42,075 nucleotides of DNA from Brevibacillus invocatus (GCF_003710915.1 NZ_RHHR01000047.1:1-42075), one strand, 5' to 3'. Numbered from the stretch's first letter, positions 1 to 8,026 are shown. Numbers and translations: made by a program. Notes: generated by a model not told the origin, from the letters alone.

Positions 1-45
1 TTTGTCGTGAAAGTATAGTGTGGCAATGGATTGCACAGCTATCCT

Positions 46-146
46 TTCTTCAACCTAGCGGTCAAGCAGGAAGGGAAAAGTCTGGGGTCAAGTGTACTCC
101 TTGACGCTAGATTTTTCCCTTCCTACACTCACAGGTGGTTGAAGAA
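46..146. repeat. Large imperfect inverted repeat (about 100 bp hairpin)
   Basis: The arms at 68-92 and 100-124 are complementary over 25 positions with three mismatches, around a 7-base loop. An outer pair of arms, TTCTTCAACC at 46-55 and GGTTGAAGAA at 137-146, extends the structure after unpaired stretches. No gene overlaps it. It could be a MITE-like remnant, a structured RNA or a bidirectional terminator. The pairing is seen directly; the function is unknown. Confidence 0.7.
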
Positions 147-402
147 GAGAAGAATCATATGAAAATGCGAGAATAAGGGAGAAAGACTCAAATTTTGAGG
201 GGTTAAACCGAAATCAGTAAGCAATACATAGATCTTACTGAAATGAAGAAGACAAGTTTCGATGGGTTTATCCAAATCGTTAATGAAAAAAACCTTTAAT
301 ATAAAAGAGTAAGTAAGCTCGATGAGTATCTGTGTCGAAAACCACATCAATCTTAATGACAACGGCAATTAAGAACAATCATTTTCTGTTTTCGGACATT
401 AA
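147..402. other. No convincing gene
   Basis: AT-rich stretch downstream of the small minus-strand membrane protein gene. A 79-codon reading frame exists on the minus strand, but it lacks a good ribosome binding site and has no recognisable composition. I see nothing supportable here. Confidence 0.4.
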
Positions 403-639
403 CTAGGGATTGTAAATTATTTTGTGTAAATGGGTTTTTAAGAAATAAAGAGTCACATCGAAGGCTTTACATGGAGGGGAGGGAGGGTCAAAGTAGTTTA
501 CTAATTCGACAATCACCCAAAAAATGATGAAGGTGATCAGTATGTATACCCATTTTTTACGAAGTGAATTGGAGCTTACGATAAATCCCCAACTAACTAG
601 GAAGAGTGTCGACAAAACGATTGATTCAAAGTTGAGCAC
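403..639 (-). CDS. Small two-helix membrane protein, unknown function
   Basis: A 78-residue product with two hydrophobic helices, at about residues 3-20 and 27-46, followed by a short Pro-rich and basic tail. I place the start at the GTG ending at 639 because an AAGGAG ribosome binding site lies 8 bases upstream. The longer frame to 681 would put that site inside the gene. The family is not recognised. It probably sits in the cytoplasmic membrane. No operon partner is evident. Confidence 0.5.
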   Translation of the reverse strand: MLNFESIVLSTLFLVSWGFIVSSNSLRKKWVYILITFIIFWVIVELVNYFDPPSPPCKAFDVTLYFLKTHLHKIIYNP

Positions 640-1103
640 GGAAATCACTCCTTCACGCTTTATTACGCAAATGGAGAACATGGGTTACGGGATCGGTTTT
701 ACAAAACACGGGCTTTGCGAAAATCATGCTTTAAGAGAGAAACATAAAATCGTAACAAAGGCATAAATCAGCGACAGTCTAGGATTGGAAAATAAGGCCC
801 TAAACTGCCGCCTATTGATAGAACGATCGTGACAGCTTGGTCAGGGTGTTCCGGGGCGGATCGGCGAGCGCAGTGAAGATGAGGCAGAGTGTGTCCTTCG
901 CAACCAATTAAGCATCTCCTTAATTAAGGTTGTAATCAAATATAAGCGTCAATGCGGTCATCTCAAGCTGCTGCGAAAGGGCATTAAAGAAACGGAACGG
1001 AAGGAATTTGTGTAGGGGTATAACAAAAGAGAAAGTATGGGAAAGAAGGAAGATGCATGTGTTTCGTTGGTATCGACCAGTCCACCAAAATCGGATTTGG
1101 GCG
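640..1103. other. Gene-poor stretch with possible decayed coding remnant
   Basis: No intact gene is supported. On the plus strand, roughly 920-1014 reads as a short Lys/Arg-rich peptide (LLRKGIKETERKEFV) that weakly recalls the helix-turn-helix part of IS3-type transposase OrfA. It has no start, no partner orfB and no terminal repeats. It may be an old insertion-sequence scar or chance. Confidence 0.2.
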
Positions 1104-1571
1104 TCATGATTTACCGCCTAATTTCAAATTTTCGGCCATTTGCTGCAAATGATGCTCCATTTGGGTTAGATAATCGCTGACAAGCCATTGCAACGTCACG
1201 GTATCACCATTCGGCAAGATGCACACGGTGGTGCATTTTTCTTGGGGTATGGCAGAAATAATGCGAAGGATAGACTTATTCAAATAGATCCAAAACGGGA
1301 TGATGTCTGTAATCGGTGCGAGTTGGTAATGCTGCAATCGTACCCACTGATTCTGGTCATATTTCTGAATGGAAAAAGGAGCTTCCTCCATTTGTGCATG
1401 TATGAACCGGGTTAGATTATGAATAGCAGAATCACACAAATGCCCCAATATTTCCTTGGATGACCACTTGTTTGGAGAGGGACGTGACGCCAAAGCTGTT
1501 TCCGAGAGCGCTTCCAGTTCCGGTGGTAACGCATCAATGATCTGTGACAAGCGAAATATCAATTCATTCAT
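1104..1571 (-). CDS. DinB/YfiT-like metal-binding four-helix protein
   Basis: A 155-residue protein resembling the DinB superfamily (DinB_2/YfiT type). This group forms a four-helix bundle carrying a divalent metal with two or three histidines; several members are thiol-dependent transferases and most are uncharacterised. Visible hallmarks are the WSSKEILGHL segment (residues about 36-45) and the C-terminal QMEHHLQQM segment, which should supply metal ligands. The length is typical. I prefer ATG 1571 over GTG 1580 because AGGGGG lies 8 bases upstream of the ATG. It stands alone on its strand. A cytoplasmic enzyme is likely; the substrate is unknown. Confidence 0.75.
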   Translation of the reverse strand: MNELIFRLSQIIDALPPELEALSETALASRPSPNKWSSKEILGHLCDSAIHNLTRFIHAQMEEAPFSIQKYDQNQWVRLQHYQLAPITDIIPFWIYLNKSILRIISAIPQEKCTTVCILPNGDTVTLQWLVSDYLTQMEHHLQQMAENLKLGGKS

Positions 1572-1736
1572 AAAGGCCACCCCCTAGCTAAGTAGTAAAC
1601 ATCATATCACGAGGCCGTTTATTCAAACAGATTAACCTGACGATGGATGCGATCGGTTTTTTCGAATCACCAACGCTCAGTTCGTTCAACCGTTTTTAAA
1701 AAAAGCAAGCTAGCAGTTTAGAAAAGGATGACTGAA

Positions 1737-1767
1737 CAAAAAAACAGACCTTTAAACTTCGGTCTGT
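1737..1767 (-). terminator. Rho-independent terminator overlapping the end of the 61-aa gene
   Basis: On the minus strand ACAGACC pairs with GGTCTGT, followed by seven or more T residues. The stop codon of the upstream gene lies within the loop, so the hairpin overlaps the last codons. Confidence 0.8.
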
Positions 1768-1937
1768 AATTGGAGAACGTTGTCCCAATGTCTGATTGAT
1801 TTTTGTAGCTGATGGATCTCATTGCTGATAGCTCTTTGCACAATCTTTGAGTAATCTTTTTTCTGTTCCTGCAACAGCTGGTCTAGGTCATTCGTGTAGC
1901 CTTCGAGTCGTTGTTTCGCGAGTTCTGTACGTGACAT
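1752..1937 (-). CDS. Small helical hypothetical protein (61 aa)
   Basis: A charged, entirely helical-looking 61-residue protein rich in Leu, Gln, Lys and Glu, consistent with a short coiled coil. There is no signal peptide or membrane segment. The start is ATG 1937, with AAAGGA a few bases upstream. The longer frame to 1952 is less likely. It lies 24 bases downstream of the YrdB-like gene and shares its strand, so the two probably form one transcript ending at the terminator inside its 3' end. The family is not recognised. Confidence 0.6.
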   Translation of the reverse strand: MSRTELAKQRLEGYTNDLDQLLQEQKKDYSKIVQRAISNEIHQLQKSIRHWDNVLQLQTEV

Positions 1938-1961
1938 AACGATTCCTTTCACCTGACCTAA

Positions 1962-2294
1962 TCATTGGTTCCAGATGAACATCAAGAACCGATTCATCAC
2001 TACTAAAAGGCCATAGATTAAGGCTAAACTTTGCTTTCCTGCAACGTAAAGCGCGAGAGCAGGGAGACCAAACACGATTATCTCCAAAAGCAGATGTACA
2101 TAGGTAGACAGCTTCACTGACGCCCCTGGAGAACCTAACATGCCCCAAATGACCGCGAGCAGCAGCGGAGCGCCAATACCCAGTGTGACTTTTTTCAAAA
2201 GCGTACCACTCGATTGGAATCCCCAGTATCCAAGAGCAGTTAAAGCGCACCATTCCAGGATGAATCGAAGTAAAAGGTTTGCCGTTTGCAGCAA
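1962..2294 (-). CDS. YrdB-like (DUF2568) integral membrane protein
   Basis: A 110-residue hydrophobic protein with about four predicted membrane segments. It has the family pattern of an early RFILEW stretch, GYWGF, then IGAPLLLAVIWGMLGSP, and a late helix containing LLLEIIVFGLPALAL. This matches the YrdB/DUF2568 family of unknown function, and the length is typical. Translation appears to start at TTG 2294, with AGGAGG 7 bases upstream. It leads a two-gene transcript with the 61-residue helical protein. Confidence 0.75.
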   Translation of the reverse strand: MLQTANLLLRFILEWCALTALGYWGFQSSGTLLKKVTLGIGAPLLLAVIWGMLGSPGASVKLSTYVHLLLEIIVFGLPALALYVAGKQSLALIYGLLVVMNRFLMFIWNQ

Positions 2295-2515
2295 TGTGTT
2301 TCCTCCTAAACGAGTCCTTGTATCGGAAGTGGATACAAATGGAAAGATCGATTGGTAAAATTACGAAGACAAGCAAAATTAAAGGTCAGTCTTATCGCAT
2401 TCACCTGATCACCTCTACGACTTTAATACGTGTATAAAGGTAAATGGTTTACAGGCTGAGGAATAACATAAAAGGGAAAGTCCCTTTCTGAGCGTTTTCC
2501 TGGAGAGGTGAAAGT

Positions 2516-2791
2516 ATGGGAAGTAAAAATGTTGGCGAGGATCTCGCGCTTGTTGGCGTTTGGTTAACGGTGATGGCGGATATATTTGCGGCAGTTGGAG
2601 CTACGGTCTTAGCAGAGCCTGCTGCAAACTCCGACTCCAACGGGAAGGCACAAAAGCAATTGGACGAAATGATGGCGCAATTAAAGGAACAAAAGAAGAT
2701 ACTACAAAAACAGCAGATACAATTTCAACTGATGCAAATGCAGATGGAAGTGCGGGAACTGGAACAGCAAGTGAAGGAACGAAAAAAGTAG
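2516..2791 (+). CDS. Hypothetical coiled-coil protein (91 aa)
   Basis: The N-terminal 35 residues are mildly hydrophobic and Gly/Ala/Val-rich. From about residue 40 onward the protein is a Gln/Lys/Glu-rich coiled coil ending in KERKK. The start is ATG 2516 with GGAGAGG upstream. A perfect AAAGGGA/TCCCTTT hairpin lies just upstream, in what would be the leader. The next gene, 31 bases downstream, has the same plan (hydrophobic start, charged helical tail), so the two may work together. The family is not recognised. Confidence 0.55.
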   Translation: MGSKNVGEDLALVGVWLTVMADIFAAVGATVLAEPAANSDSNGKAQKQLDEMMAQLKEQKKILQKQQIQFQLMQMQMEVRELEQQVKERKK

Positions 2792-2822
2792 GGTTAAACC
2801 CGATTAGCAAGAGGGGATGCAG

Positions 2823-3077
2823 ATGTCATCTTTTCAAGATGATGATGTGGCAGTCATAGCTCTATGGATTATAGCCATTGGTGTTTTTATATTGGCCATC
2901 GATAAGACAACCAAGCTAAACAATAAACCGGAGACTTTGCCTGCCCCAGTCCCCTGTCCACCCTGCAATCAATCGGACGACCAGCAATTTGACGAAATCC
3001 AAAAGCAGTTGGAGCAGTTGAAAAATGGGCTTATTCAACTAAAGAATATCTGTAAACCGGAAGAGAAAGGTGAGTAA
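2823..3077 (+). CDS. Small membrane-anchored helical protein (84 aa)
   Basis: After about eight acidic residues comes one transmembrane helix (VAVIALWIIAIGVFILAI). Then follow a Pro/Cys stretch (PAPVPCPPCNQ) and a C-terminal amphipathic helix (EIQKQLEQLKNGLIQL). ATG 2823 is chosen because GAGGGG lies 6 bases upstream; the ATG at 2817 abuts that site. It is probably co-transcribed with the preceding coiled-coil gene. The CPPC motif could be redox-active or bind metal, but this is only inference. Confidence 0.55.
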   Translation: MSSFQDDDVAVIALWIIAIGVFILAIDKTTKLNNKPETLPAPVPCPPCNQSDDQQFDEIQKQLEQLKNGLIQLKNICKPEEKGE

Positions 3078-3112
3078 GCAGGATTTATTCGGCAAAAAAA
3101 TAAGCTCACTGC

Positions 3113-3520
3113 TCAGAAAGCAAGCAGCCATTTGTAAAGGTACCAGCTCACCAAAATCCCACAAAGTATCCAAATCAAAATAAATAAAACACCAACAACC
3201 CAATTTTTGGGCTTTCCTTTAGCGAGAAGTTCTTGAGCTTTTTCGCGACAATCCGTAATCACAGTCTTCGGGATAAGTTTCAACGCAAACCAGATCCCCA
3301 GCGGAACTAAAATGATGTCATCTAAGTATCCCAAAACGGGAATAAAGTCAGGGATTAAATCGATTGGACTAAACGCATAGGCTACAACGCATATAGCAAA
3401 AAGCTTCGCGTACCAGGCAACTCGATGATCTTTATACGCAAAATAAAGAACAAATGCTTCTCTCTTCAGTAACTTAGCTTTGTTTTTTATGGCTTGAAAT
3501 GCTGATGTCGCTTTTGACAA
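3113..3520 (-). CDS. YkvA-like DUF1232 membrane protein
   Basis: A 135-residue protein with the DUF1232 signature around AYAFSPIDLIPDFIPVLGYL and DDIILVPLGIW, preceded by YFAYKDHRVAWYAKL, as in YkvA-type proteins. A further transmembrane helix lies near the C-terminus. The function is unknown. TTG 3520 is preferred because AGGTGAG lies 4 bases upstream and the resulting N-terminus matches the usual family length. A longer frame to 3583 adds about 20 unconserved residues. It is convergent with the small membrane gene to its left, with no clear terminator between them. Confidence 0.75.
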   Translation of the reverse strand: MSKATSAFQAIKNKAKLLKREAFVLYFAYKDHRVAWYAKLFAICVVAYAFSPIDLIPDFIPVLGYLDDIILVPLGIWFALKLIPKTVITDCREKAQELLAKGKPKNWVVGVLFILIWILCGILVSWYLYKWLLAF

Positions 3521-3643
3521 GTATCTCACCTCAAAGGCTATGTTACGGAAGAGAGAGTAAACATTCAACGGCTGTATTTGCAATACATAAGCGTGAGTGC
3601 TTTTAAAAAATGTGCAGCATCTACAAATCCAAGAGGATAGTGA

Positions 3644-3982
3644 TCATGGAGCAAATCCATAAAAGAGCAAAATGAAAATGAACTTAAGGACCAATCCAGC
3701 TCCAGCTGCTAACAAGATGTACAGGAGGCCAATCAAAATACGAAGGACTATTGAGGCATTTCTATTTTGAGCAAAACGAATTACCCGAATAAGACCGACG
3801 ATCAACAAGGGAATAATGTAGAGATAAGAGAACCAATCAACCCAATCAAATAGTTTGAGAAATGCCTCACTGGGTACAGGGCCCTGCTTCATGTTGTAGG
3901 TCTTCATGATGTAGAATCTACCGCTAAAGAATACGAGCGACACGATGATGTAGTAAAAAAGCAGAGCTTTGATTTTAGTCAT
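3644..3982 (-). CDS. Small integral membrane protein (112 aa)
   Basis: Three hydrophobic segments are visible: residues 6-22, a central segment including YLYIIPLLIVGLI, and a C-terminal segment including GLLYILLAAGAGLVLKFIFILLF. The start at ATG 3982 follows GGAGTG 6 bases upstream. The open frame continues to 4177 without a better start, and that extension is probably not translated. The gene lies downstream of another small membrane protein on the same strand. The family is not recognised. Confidence 0.5.
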   Translation of the reverse strand: MTKIKALLFYYIIVSLVFFSGRFYIMKTYNMKQGPVPSEAFLKLFDWVDWFSYLYIIPLLIVGLIRVIRFAQNRNASIVLRILIGLLYILLAAGAGLVLKFIFILLFYGFAP

Positions 3983-4177
3983 TTTTTCACTCCAACCTAT
4001 TATTTTTACCAATGCTAATATTGGATGAAGAAAACAAAAAGTACCAAATTTTTTTGGTACTGAATCGATAACGTTATTTAAGTAGGCGATTACCTTCTGC
4101 TTGAGCGCAATTTGATTTATGTCCATAACTGGAGTCCTTAGTACCTTGATCCTGAAAAAAATAAACCCGGGATACAT

Positions 4178-4414
4178 TTACCCGAGTTTTGAATGGCACT
4201 TTTTCATACAGAGCCTTTCTGCAAAAAAACTGACAGCCAGACCAATGATGACTGGAACGAAAGAACCCGATGAAATGACAAATCCATCTGGGGTAAAGGA
4301 AGATTGGTAATGAAACATGAACCAAGGAACCGAGAACAAATGACCAATGAAGTAAAGCAACCCCGTTGTCACTAGAAGGGATAATAGTGTAACGGCAAGA
4401 CTTTTAAAATTCAC
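4178..4414 (-). CDS. Small membrane protein (78 aa)
   Basis: Two hydrophobic helices at about residues 5-30 and 49-66, joined by a loop containing SSFTPDGFVISSGS. The protein ends in a short basic, Cys-containing tail. GTG 4414 is the start, with AAGGGGG 8 bases upstream. It probably shares a transcript with the small membrane protein gene ending at 3644. No family is recognised. Confidence 0.5.
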   Translation of the reverse strand: MNFKSLAVTLLSLLVTTGLLYFIGHLFSVPWFMFHYQSSFTPDGFVISSGSFVPVIIGLAVSFFAERLCMKKCHSKLG

Positions 4415-4481
4415 TGAACATCCCCCTTTTTCAAAGTAATTGTAATTTTGATTGGAACGACGCTAGCTTCAGTAAATATCT

Positions 4482-4574
4482 TTATCGTTTACTGGAAAGT
4501 AGGGTGACAGCAATAGCTGCGATCGCAACGATGACTACAGCGACCCCTAATCCAAGGATTAAAGTAATGGACAT
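4482..4574 (-). CDS. 30-residue single-helix membrane peptide
   Basis: A complete short frame encodes 30 residues that form one uninterrupted hydrophobic helix (about residues 3-26) with a C-terminal SSKR. It resembles the tiny single-pass proteins common in Bacillales. The start is ATG 4574, with an AAGGG about 13 bases upstream, which is a loose spacing. It precedes the two small membrane protein genes on the same strand. Coding status is inferred from composition only. Confidence 0.4.
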   Translation of the reverse strand: MSITLILGLGVAVVIVAIAAIAVTLLSSKR

Positions 4575-4706
4575 ATTGATCTACAACCCTTCTGTACAAT
4601 ACGTGTTTCTATACATGTAGTACGAATCAGGATTGTCGACTGTTACATGGAAAAGGCACATCTTTTGAGAATGGATGGGGACAAGCTGCGAAAACCCATC
4701 ACAACT

Positions 4707-5131
4707 TTACCAGACTTGATCCAAACGATCCCGGTAAATGCGAATGGCCCGGCTGTATTTCTGGATATGCTGACTAGAAGATGTTTCGACCAAGCTATCC
4801 AACAGAAGCTGTATCGCACCTTCGAAATCCTTCCCATTGTACTTGGCAAAAGCTAAGAAAACCTTCAAGGAATGATCTTCAGGAAAAAGGGAGATTGCCT
4901 TCGTCAGCAGAGCAATGGATTTTTCATATTCCCCGATGCAACGGTATGTACTGCCAAGTCCCAGGTACGCACCGCGAAGATCCTCTGTTGACAATGCATC
5001 GGAAGAGATTGCCTGTTCATAATAGGGAACGGCTTCCTTCTCATGCCCAAGCATGTCGTGTACGCCTGCACACTCGTACGAGATTTTTGCATGGTCCGGA
5101 TAGAGGGTGGAAAGTTCAATCAACCGTTCCT
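4707..5131 (-). pseudogene. TPR-repeat protein lacking its N-terminus
   Basis: About 140 residues of tetratricopeptide repeats are readable, including EKEAVPYYEQAIS, AYLGLGSTYRCIGEYEKSIAL and FEGAIQLLLDSLVETSS. They resemble the roughly 160-residue TPR_5-type proteins of Bacillales. The frame runs back only to about 5150 before a stop. The expected first repeat of about 20 residues is replaced by sequence continuous with the MOSC remnant upstream. A TTG at 5123 could still start a shortened protein, but it has no clear ribosome binding site. It appears to be one half of a deletion junction. Confidence 0.65.
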
Positions 5132-5401
5132 TCGGGTGCCAGTAGGGAAATCAAGCAGACGAATGCCACGAGTCGTAATATTCTCACCCATCTGTCCATA
5201 CGAAACGTCAAAGCCTGCCAGGCGCAGCTCTTCATGCAATTCGGAGTGAATCAGGTGTACTTGGCGCAGGTTGGGTTGAGTCGGGTCCTGAGCTAAGCGA
5301 GATCGGTGTTTGACGGTCTCACCCAGGTGAGCATCGCCTTCAACTCCCAACCCTGCAAGAAGACGGATAGAGGTTTGATTCGAAGGTGATGGAATTAGTA
5401 T
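5132..5401 (-). pseudogene. MOSC-domain protein fragment (both ends missing)
   Basis: The reading frame contains a good MOSC-type block: LLAGLGVEGDAHLGETVKHR, then QPNLRQVHLIHSELHEEL and GQMGENITTRGI, ending at FPTGTR. MOSC proteins are sulfur-carrying domains related to molybdenum cofactor enzymes and YiiM. The protein should continue for roughly another 60-100 residues, but the frame runs straight into the TPR gene. No ATG, GTG or TTG with a ribosome binding site lies between the upstream terminator and the conserved core. It is therefore very probably non-functional. Confidence 0.7.
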
Positions 5402-5418
5402 GGGCTTGTATGGAAGAG

Positions 5419-5440
5419 AAAAACCCCCGGTAAAGGGGGC
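5419..5440 (-). terminator. Terminator of the DUF2935 gene
   Basis: On the minus strand CCCCC pairs with GGGGG around a 6-base loop, followed by five T residues, just after the stop codon at 5457. Confidence 0.8.
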
Positions 5441-5456
5441 GGAGAGCGAGTGATCC

Positions 5457-6248
5457 CTACTTGGTTGCAGATAATTCGAGTTCAAAGGAATCCAGAATCT
5501 CGAGAAAATGCGAGGCTTCTCGAAAGACGTGATCTGCCAACAGGGGAGGGATGATGCTTTTAATCCGGCACGCTTCTATCAATTCGTAAGCAGTCTTCTT
5601 GAAATCACGCAACTGGCGGACAGAAACGCGATTTTGATCAACAAACTGATCCAGTAAGGGCTGGGTGAGGGACTCGGGACGCATGGAGTCAAGATCGATG
5701 GCCTGGAATAGGAGCTGATCAAAGTCGTGACTAAAATCTCTCGCTTGCTCTACCAATTTTCGTTCTGAGGGATCGAGCAAATGGTTAATAAACTTTGCGT
5801 GGTCTGCCATGATTTTAAGGAAGAACACGTTTTCATTGATAACCGCATCAGGCAAGGGATCAAGGGTCCCGGTATTTAATTGCTCGAGCCGCTTCATGAA
5901 ATATGCGGCTTCCCGGCTGACATGGTCGACGAGTAAAGGAAAGTTGTTGCCCAGAATTTTGCAATGAATGATCAATTCGAGGACCTTACGCTTGAAGGCC
6001 CAAATATGGCAGACGGCTCCATGAACGACTTTGTTAAAATCATAAATCGTTTGTGGATCTGTATCGGATGAGTATGCGAGGGATTGGTTTTCAATGTTTT
6101 CGAATATGCTGTAAAAACGATCAGCTTCCCTGATTAATTGGGTGTCATCACAATTGAAGCCCAATTTGAGAAAGAGGGAATGTTCTTTCATGATCCTGGA
6201 CCAAAAACGAATTTCTTCTAACGACCGATCAACAAAATGATCTGCCAT
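5457..6248 (-). CDS. DUF2935 family protein
   Basis: A 263-residue protein with two similar helical halves. The first contains SLEEIRFWSRIMKEHSLFL and LVDHVSREAAYFMKRLEQL; the second contains NENVFFLKIMADHAKFINHL and LLADHVFREASHFLEIL. This duplicated EHxxF / DHVxREAxxF pattern is characteristic of DUF2935, a helical-bundle family found mainly in spore-forming Firmicutes. The conserved Glu and His residues suggest a metal site (inference). ATG 6248 follows GGAGGT. It lies 49 bases downstream of another conserved Bacillales protein and ends at a strong terminator, so the two probably form an operon. Confidence 0.85.
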   Translation of the reverse strand: MADHFVDRSLEEIRFWSRIMKEHSLFLKLGFNCDDTQLIREADRFYSIFENIENQSLAYSSDTDPQTIYDFNKVVHGAVCHIWAFKRKVLELIIHCKILGNNFPLLVDHVSREAAYFMKRLEQLNTGTLDPLPDAVINENVFFLKIMADHAKFINHLLDPSERKLVEQARDFSHDFDQLLFQAIDLDSMRPESLTQPLLDQFVDQNRVSVRQLRDFKKTAYELIEACRIKSIIPPLLADHVFREASHFLEILDSFELELSATK

Positions 6249-6297
6249 GTCCTACCTCCGTTTTGTCATTTTTGGGGTGGCGCCTGATTCCAAGCAG

Positions 6298-6990
6298 CTA
6301 TTCACAGATAAAATAATTGGGGAATTGCCTGACAATGCCCATGGTGAAAGCATCTGCCATCTCGAGCGCTTGACGTTTAACCTTATCGAACGTAGCAATG
6401 TCTACGGCAAAATAACCTGTCAATCGATTGACGGCTTCCGTTTTGGTGAGGGCAAGATGCTCGTGCAGCATGGCTCTAAATGCTTCCTCGGACCAGTAAG
6501 GATTGACGCGTTGCAGAAACGCCGCTATTTCATTCGCATTTTCGTACCAGTTTTTTTCGGTTTCAACGGCAGCCCTGTTATCGTCAGCTTTCGCGGCTTT
6601 GACGAGTTGAGCAGCGAAGATGAAATGATCTCTGAACAAAGCTTCAAACGTGGAGGCAATGGCATCGCCATAAAAGGATTTCATTACATTTGCCATATCA
6701 ACAGCATTTCGAAGCAAGCGTTTGGTTACGAGTTCTTCATCTGGCAAGCCTGCCGCAATACTGATGATGAGCATTCTTGTCCATGCGACATGCTGCTCCC
6801 AAAGTGTTCGCATCAGATTGTTCAAATCGAGGTATGCTTTGGTGATACACATGCAAGAATGATGCTGCGAATAGGAGGGTTCAAAGGAAGCAACGGACTT
6901 AGGGTATACCAGTGAATGAGGCTGATTTAGGGAGGGCATAAGCTGGTAAAAGGGATTTCCAGCAAAAGGCACCGGGGGGAACCTTCTCAT
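6298..6990 (-). CDS. Conserved Bacillales hypothetical protein (230 aa)
   Basis: The N-terminal 45 residues are Pro/Ser-rich. The remainder is helical: LWEQHVAWTRMLIISI, LVTKRLLRNAVDMANVMKSF, LFRDHFIFAAQLVKAAKADD and MLHEHLALTKTEAVNRL. I recall similar proteins from Bacillus and Brevibacillus annotated as hypothetical, sometimes mislabelled acetylglutamate kinase; no kinase motif is visible. The His and Glu pattern resembles DUF2935, its downstream neighbour. ATG 6990 is chosen because AAGGAGG lies 10 bases upstream. That leader is nearly identical to the one of the coat-like gene at 23091. Confidence 0.7.
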   Translation of the reverse strand: MRRFPPVPFAGNPFYQLMPSLNQPHSLVYPKSVASFEPSYSQHHSCMCITKAYLDLNNLMRTLWEQHVAWTRMLIISIAAGLPDEELVTKRLLRNAVDMANVMKSFYGDAIASTFEALFRDHFIFAAQLVKAAKADDNRAAVETEKNWYENANEIAAFLQRVNPYWSEEAFRAMLHEHLALTKTEAVNRLTGYFAVDIATFDKVKRQALEMADAFTMGIVRQFPNYFICE

Positions 6991-7232
6991 CTGGTTGAAT
7001 CCTCCTTTCCTTTGAATGAAATCCATCTATTCAAGCTGCAAGTACAATCGAGGGTTGACTACCTTGCAACAAAAGGGTGAATGCCTAAGCAGTATATGTA
7101 AGAAACAGGAACTGGGTATGGGCAGATGTCTATGCTGGTGAAAGGAATTGACAAAAGTCTTGTCTGGTTGATTGGCTTGACATCTCCCCAACCATTGCTC
7201 ATTCTTGAAAAGGAGAAAGGAATGATTTCACC

Positions 7233-7643
7233 ATGCGACTCTGGCATCAGGCATTACTACCAAAGCTGCCCAGACAGCAGCTGCTTGGACAGCATCGAGA
7301 ATGTGCAGCCTTACGCGGAGCCGGATGGGGGAAGAGACATGCAACTGTAAATTATGTGTTCGATCCCAATCCATACAAGCTTTTTCTTTACCATCAGCTC
7401 GTCATGCAGGAGATGGCGGCAAGAGGGTATACGCCTGATGCTGTATGGTTCGACCCCATGTATAGAGGGAAGGTCGCAGAACCTTGGGAAGAATCTCAAC
7501 TGGATGACAGCTTCCAAAGAGGTGGTCTCATCTATGCGGAGCATGACGACACTTACATGCATGAATGCCTGGAAAATTTATCCCAAAAAGGAATTGTGAT
7601 AGAAGAAGGTTCGGAAAGCGGTGCCTCCGCCCACCAAAAATGA
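7233..7643 (+). CDS. Pyrimidine-dimer DNA glycosylase-like protein (TIGR02328/PF03013 type)
   Basis: A 136-residue protein beginning MRLWHQALLPKLPRQQLLGQ and continuing with HRECAALRGAGWGKRHATV, YHQLVMQEMAARGY and DPMYRGK. This matches the bacterial family related to T4 endonuclease V, which cuts DNA at UV-induced pyrimidine dimers. In T4 DenV the catalytic amine is the N-terminal residue after Met removal, but whether these bacterial homologues share the activity is not settled. A GGAGAAAGGA purine stretch precedes the ATG by about 10 bases. It is a monocistronic gene ending in a clear terminator. Confidence 0.75.
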   Translation: MRLWHQALLPKLPRQQLLGQHRECAALRGAGWGKRHATVNYVFDPNPYKLFLYHQLVMQEMAARGYTPDAVWFDPMYRGKVAEPWEESQLDDSFQRGGLIYAEHDDTYMHECLENLSQKGIVIEEGSESGASAHQK

Positions 7644-7646
7644 AAG

Positions 7647-7685
7647 AACCAGCGCTCCCTTGTTTGGGGGAACAGCTGGTTTTTT
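7647..7685 (+). terminator. Rho-independent terminator
   Basis: AACCAGC at 7647-7653 pairs with GCTGGTT at 7675-7681, followed by a T run, directly after the glycosylase-like gene. Confidence 0.85.
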
Positions 7686-7695
7686 ACAGTCATGT

Positions 7696-7863
7696 TCAAG
7701 AAAACCATTGAATGGCCCAATAAATCACACCACTGACGACAAAAAGCGTTAGAAAAGTAATAATCCGGACCTTCAGTCTATTCGGATTGGGAGACAATAG
7801 AAGATCTGCCCCTACCCATACCAAGAGTGAGAGGGCAAGAAGTATTTTGATAAATAAATCCAC
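7696..7863 (-). CDS. Small two-helix membrane protein (55 aa)
   Basis: Two hydrophobic helices (IKILLALSLLVWVGADLLL, and IITFLTLFVVSGVIYWAIQW) are joined by a short basic loop containing NPNRLKVR. GTG 7863 is selected because AGGAGG lies 6 bases upstream. The longer frame back to 7902 would bury that site. It is convergent with the glycosylase-like gene. The family is not recognised. Confidence 0.6.
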   Translation of the reverse strand: MDLFIKILLALSLLVWVGADLLLSPNPNRLKVRIITFLTLFVVSGVIYWAIQWFS

Positions 7864-7952
7864 CACCAACCTCCTACCTCTTCGTTTACCATATAATACC
7901 ACTTGTTACGGGAAATGAAAATCTCATCTCAACAAATAGACCGTGCAAAATT

Positions 7953-7980
7953 TTGAAAACAGTTGGACATCCCGTATAAT
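7953..7980 (+). promoter_or_regulatory. Probable sigma-A promoter
   Basis: TTGAAA at 7953-7958 and a perfect TATAAT at 7975-7980 are separated by 16 bases, about 50 bases upstream of the GNAT gene start. Confidence 0.65.
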
Positions 7981-8026
7981 ACGAAAGAAAGGGAAAATCA
8001 TGTCAATCTCATGTATGGAGGATAAA

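Noticed and set aside
129..368. Minus-strand 79-codon open frame
   Set aside because: No ribosome binding site, no family pattern, AT-rich sequence where long frames arise by chance.
524..766. Plus-strand 80-codon frame opposite the small membrane protein
   Set aside because: It is antisense to a better supported gene and has mixed, unconserved composition.
2200..2376. Large minus-strand frame overlapping the YrdB-like gene in another phase
   Set aside because: It is an out-of-frame shadow of a recognised gene with no site or conserved residues.
7233..7350. Alternative plus-strand frame starting at 7126 and overlapping the glycosylase-like gene
   Set aside because: It has no ribosome binding site and no conserved pattern; the real gene's start is supported by family N-terminus MRLWHQALLPKL.
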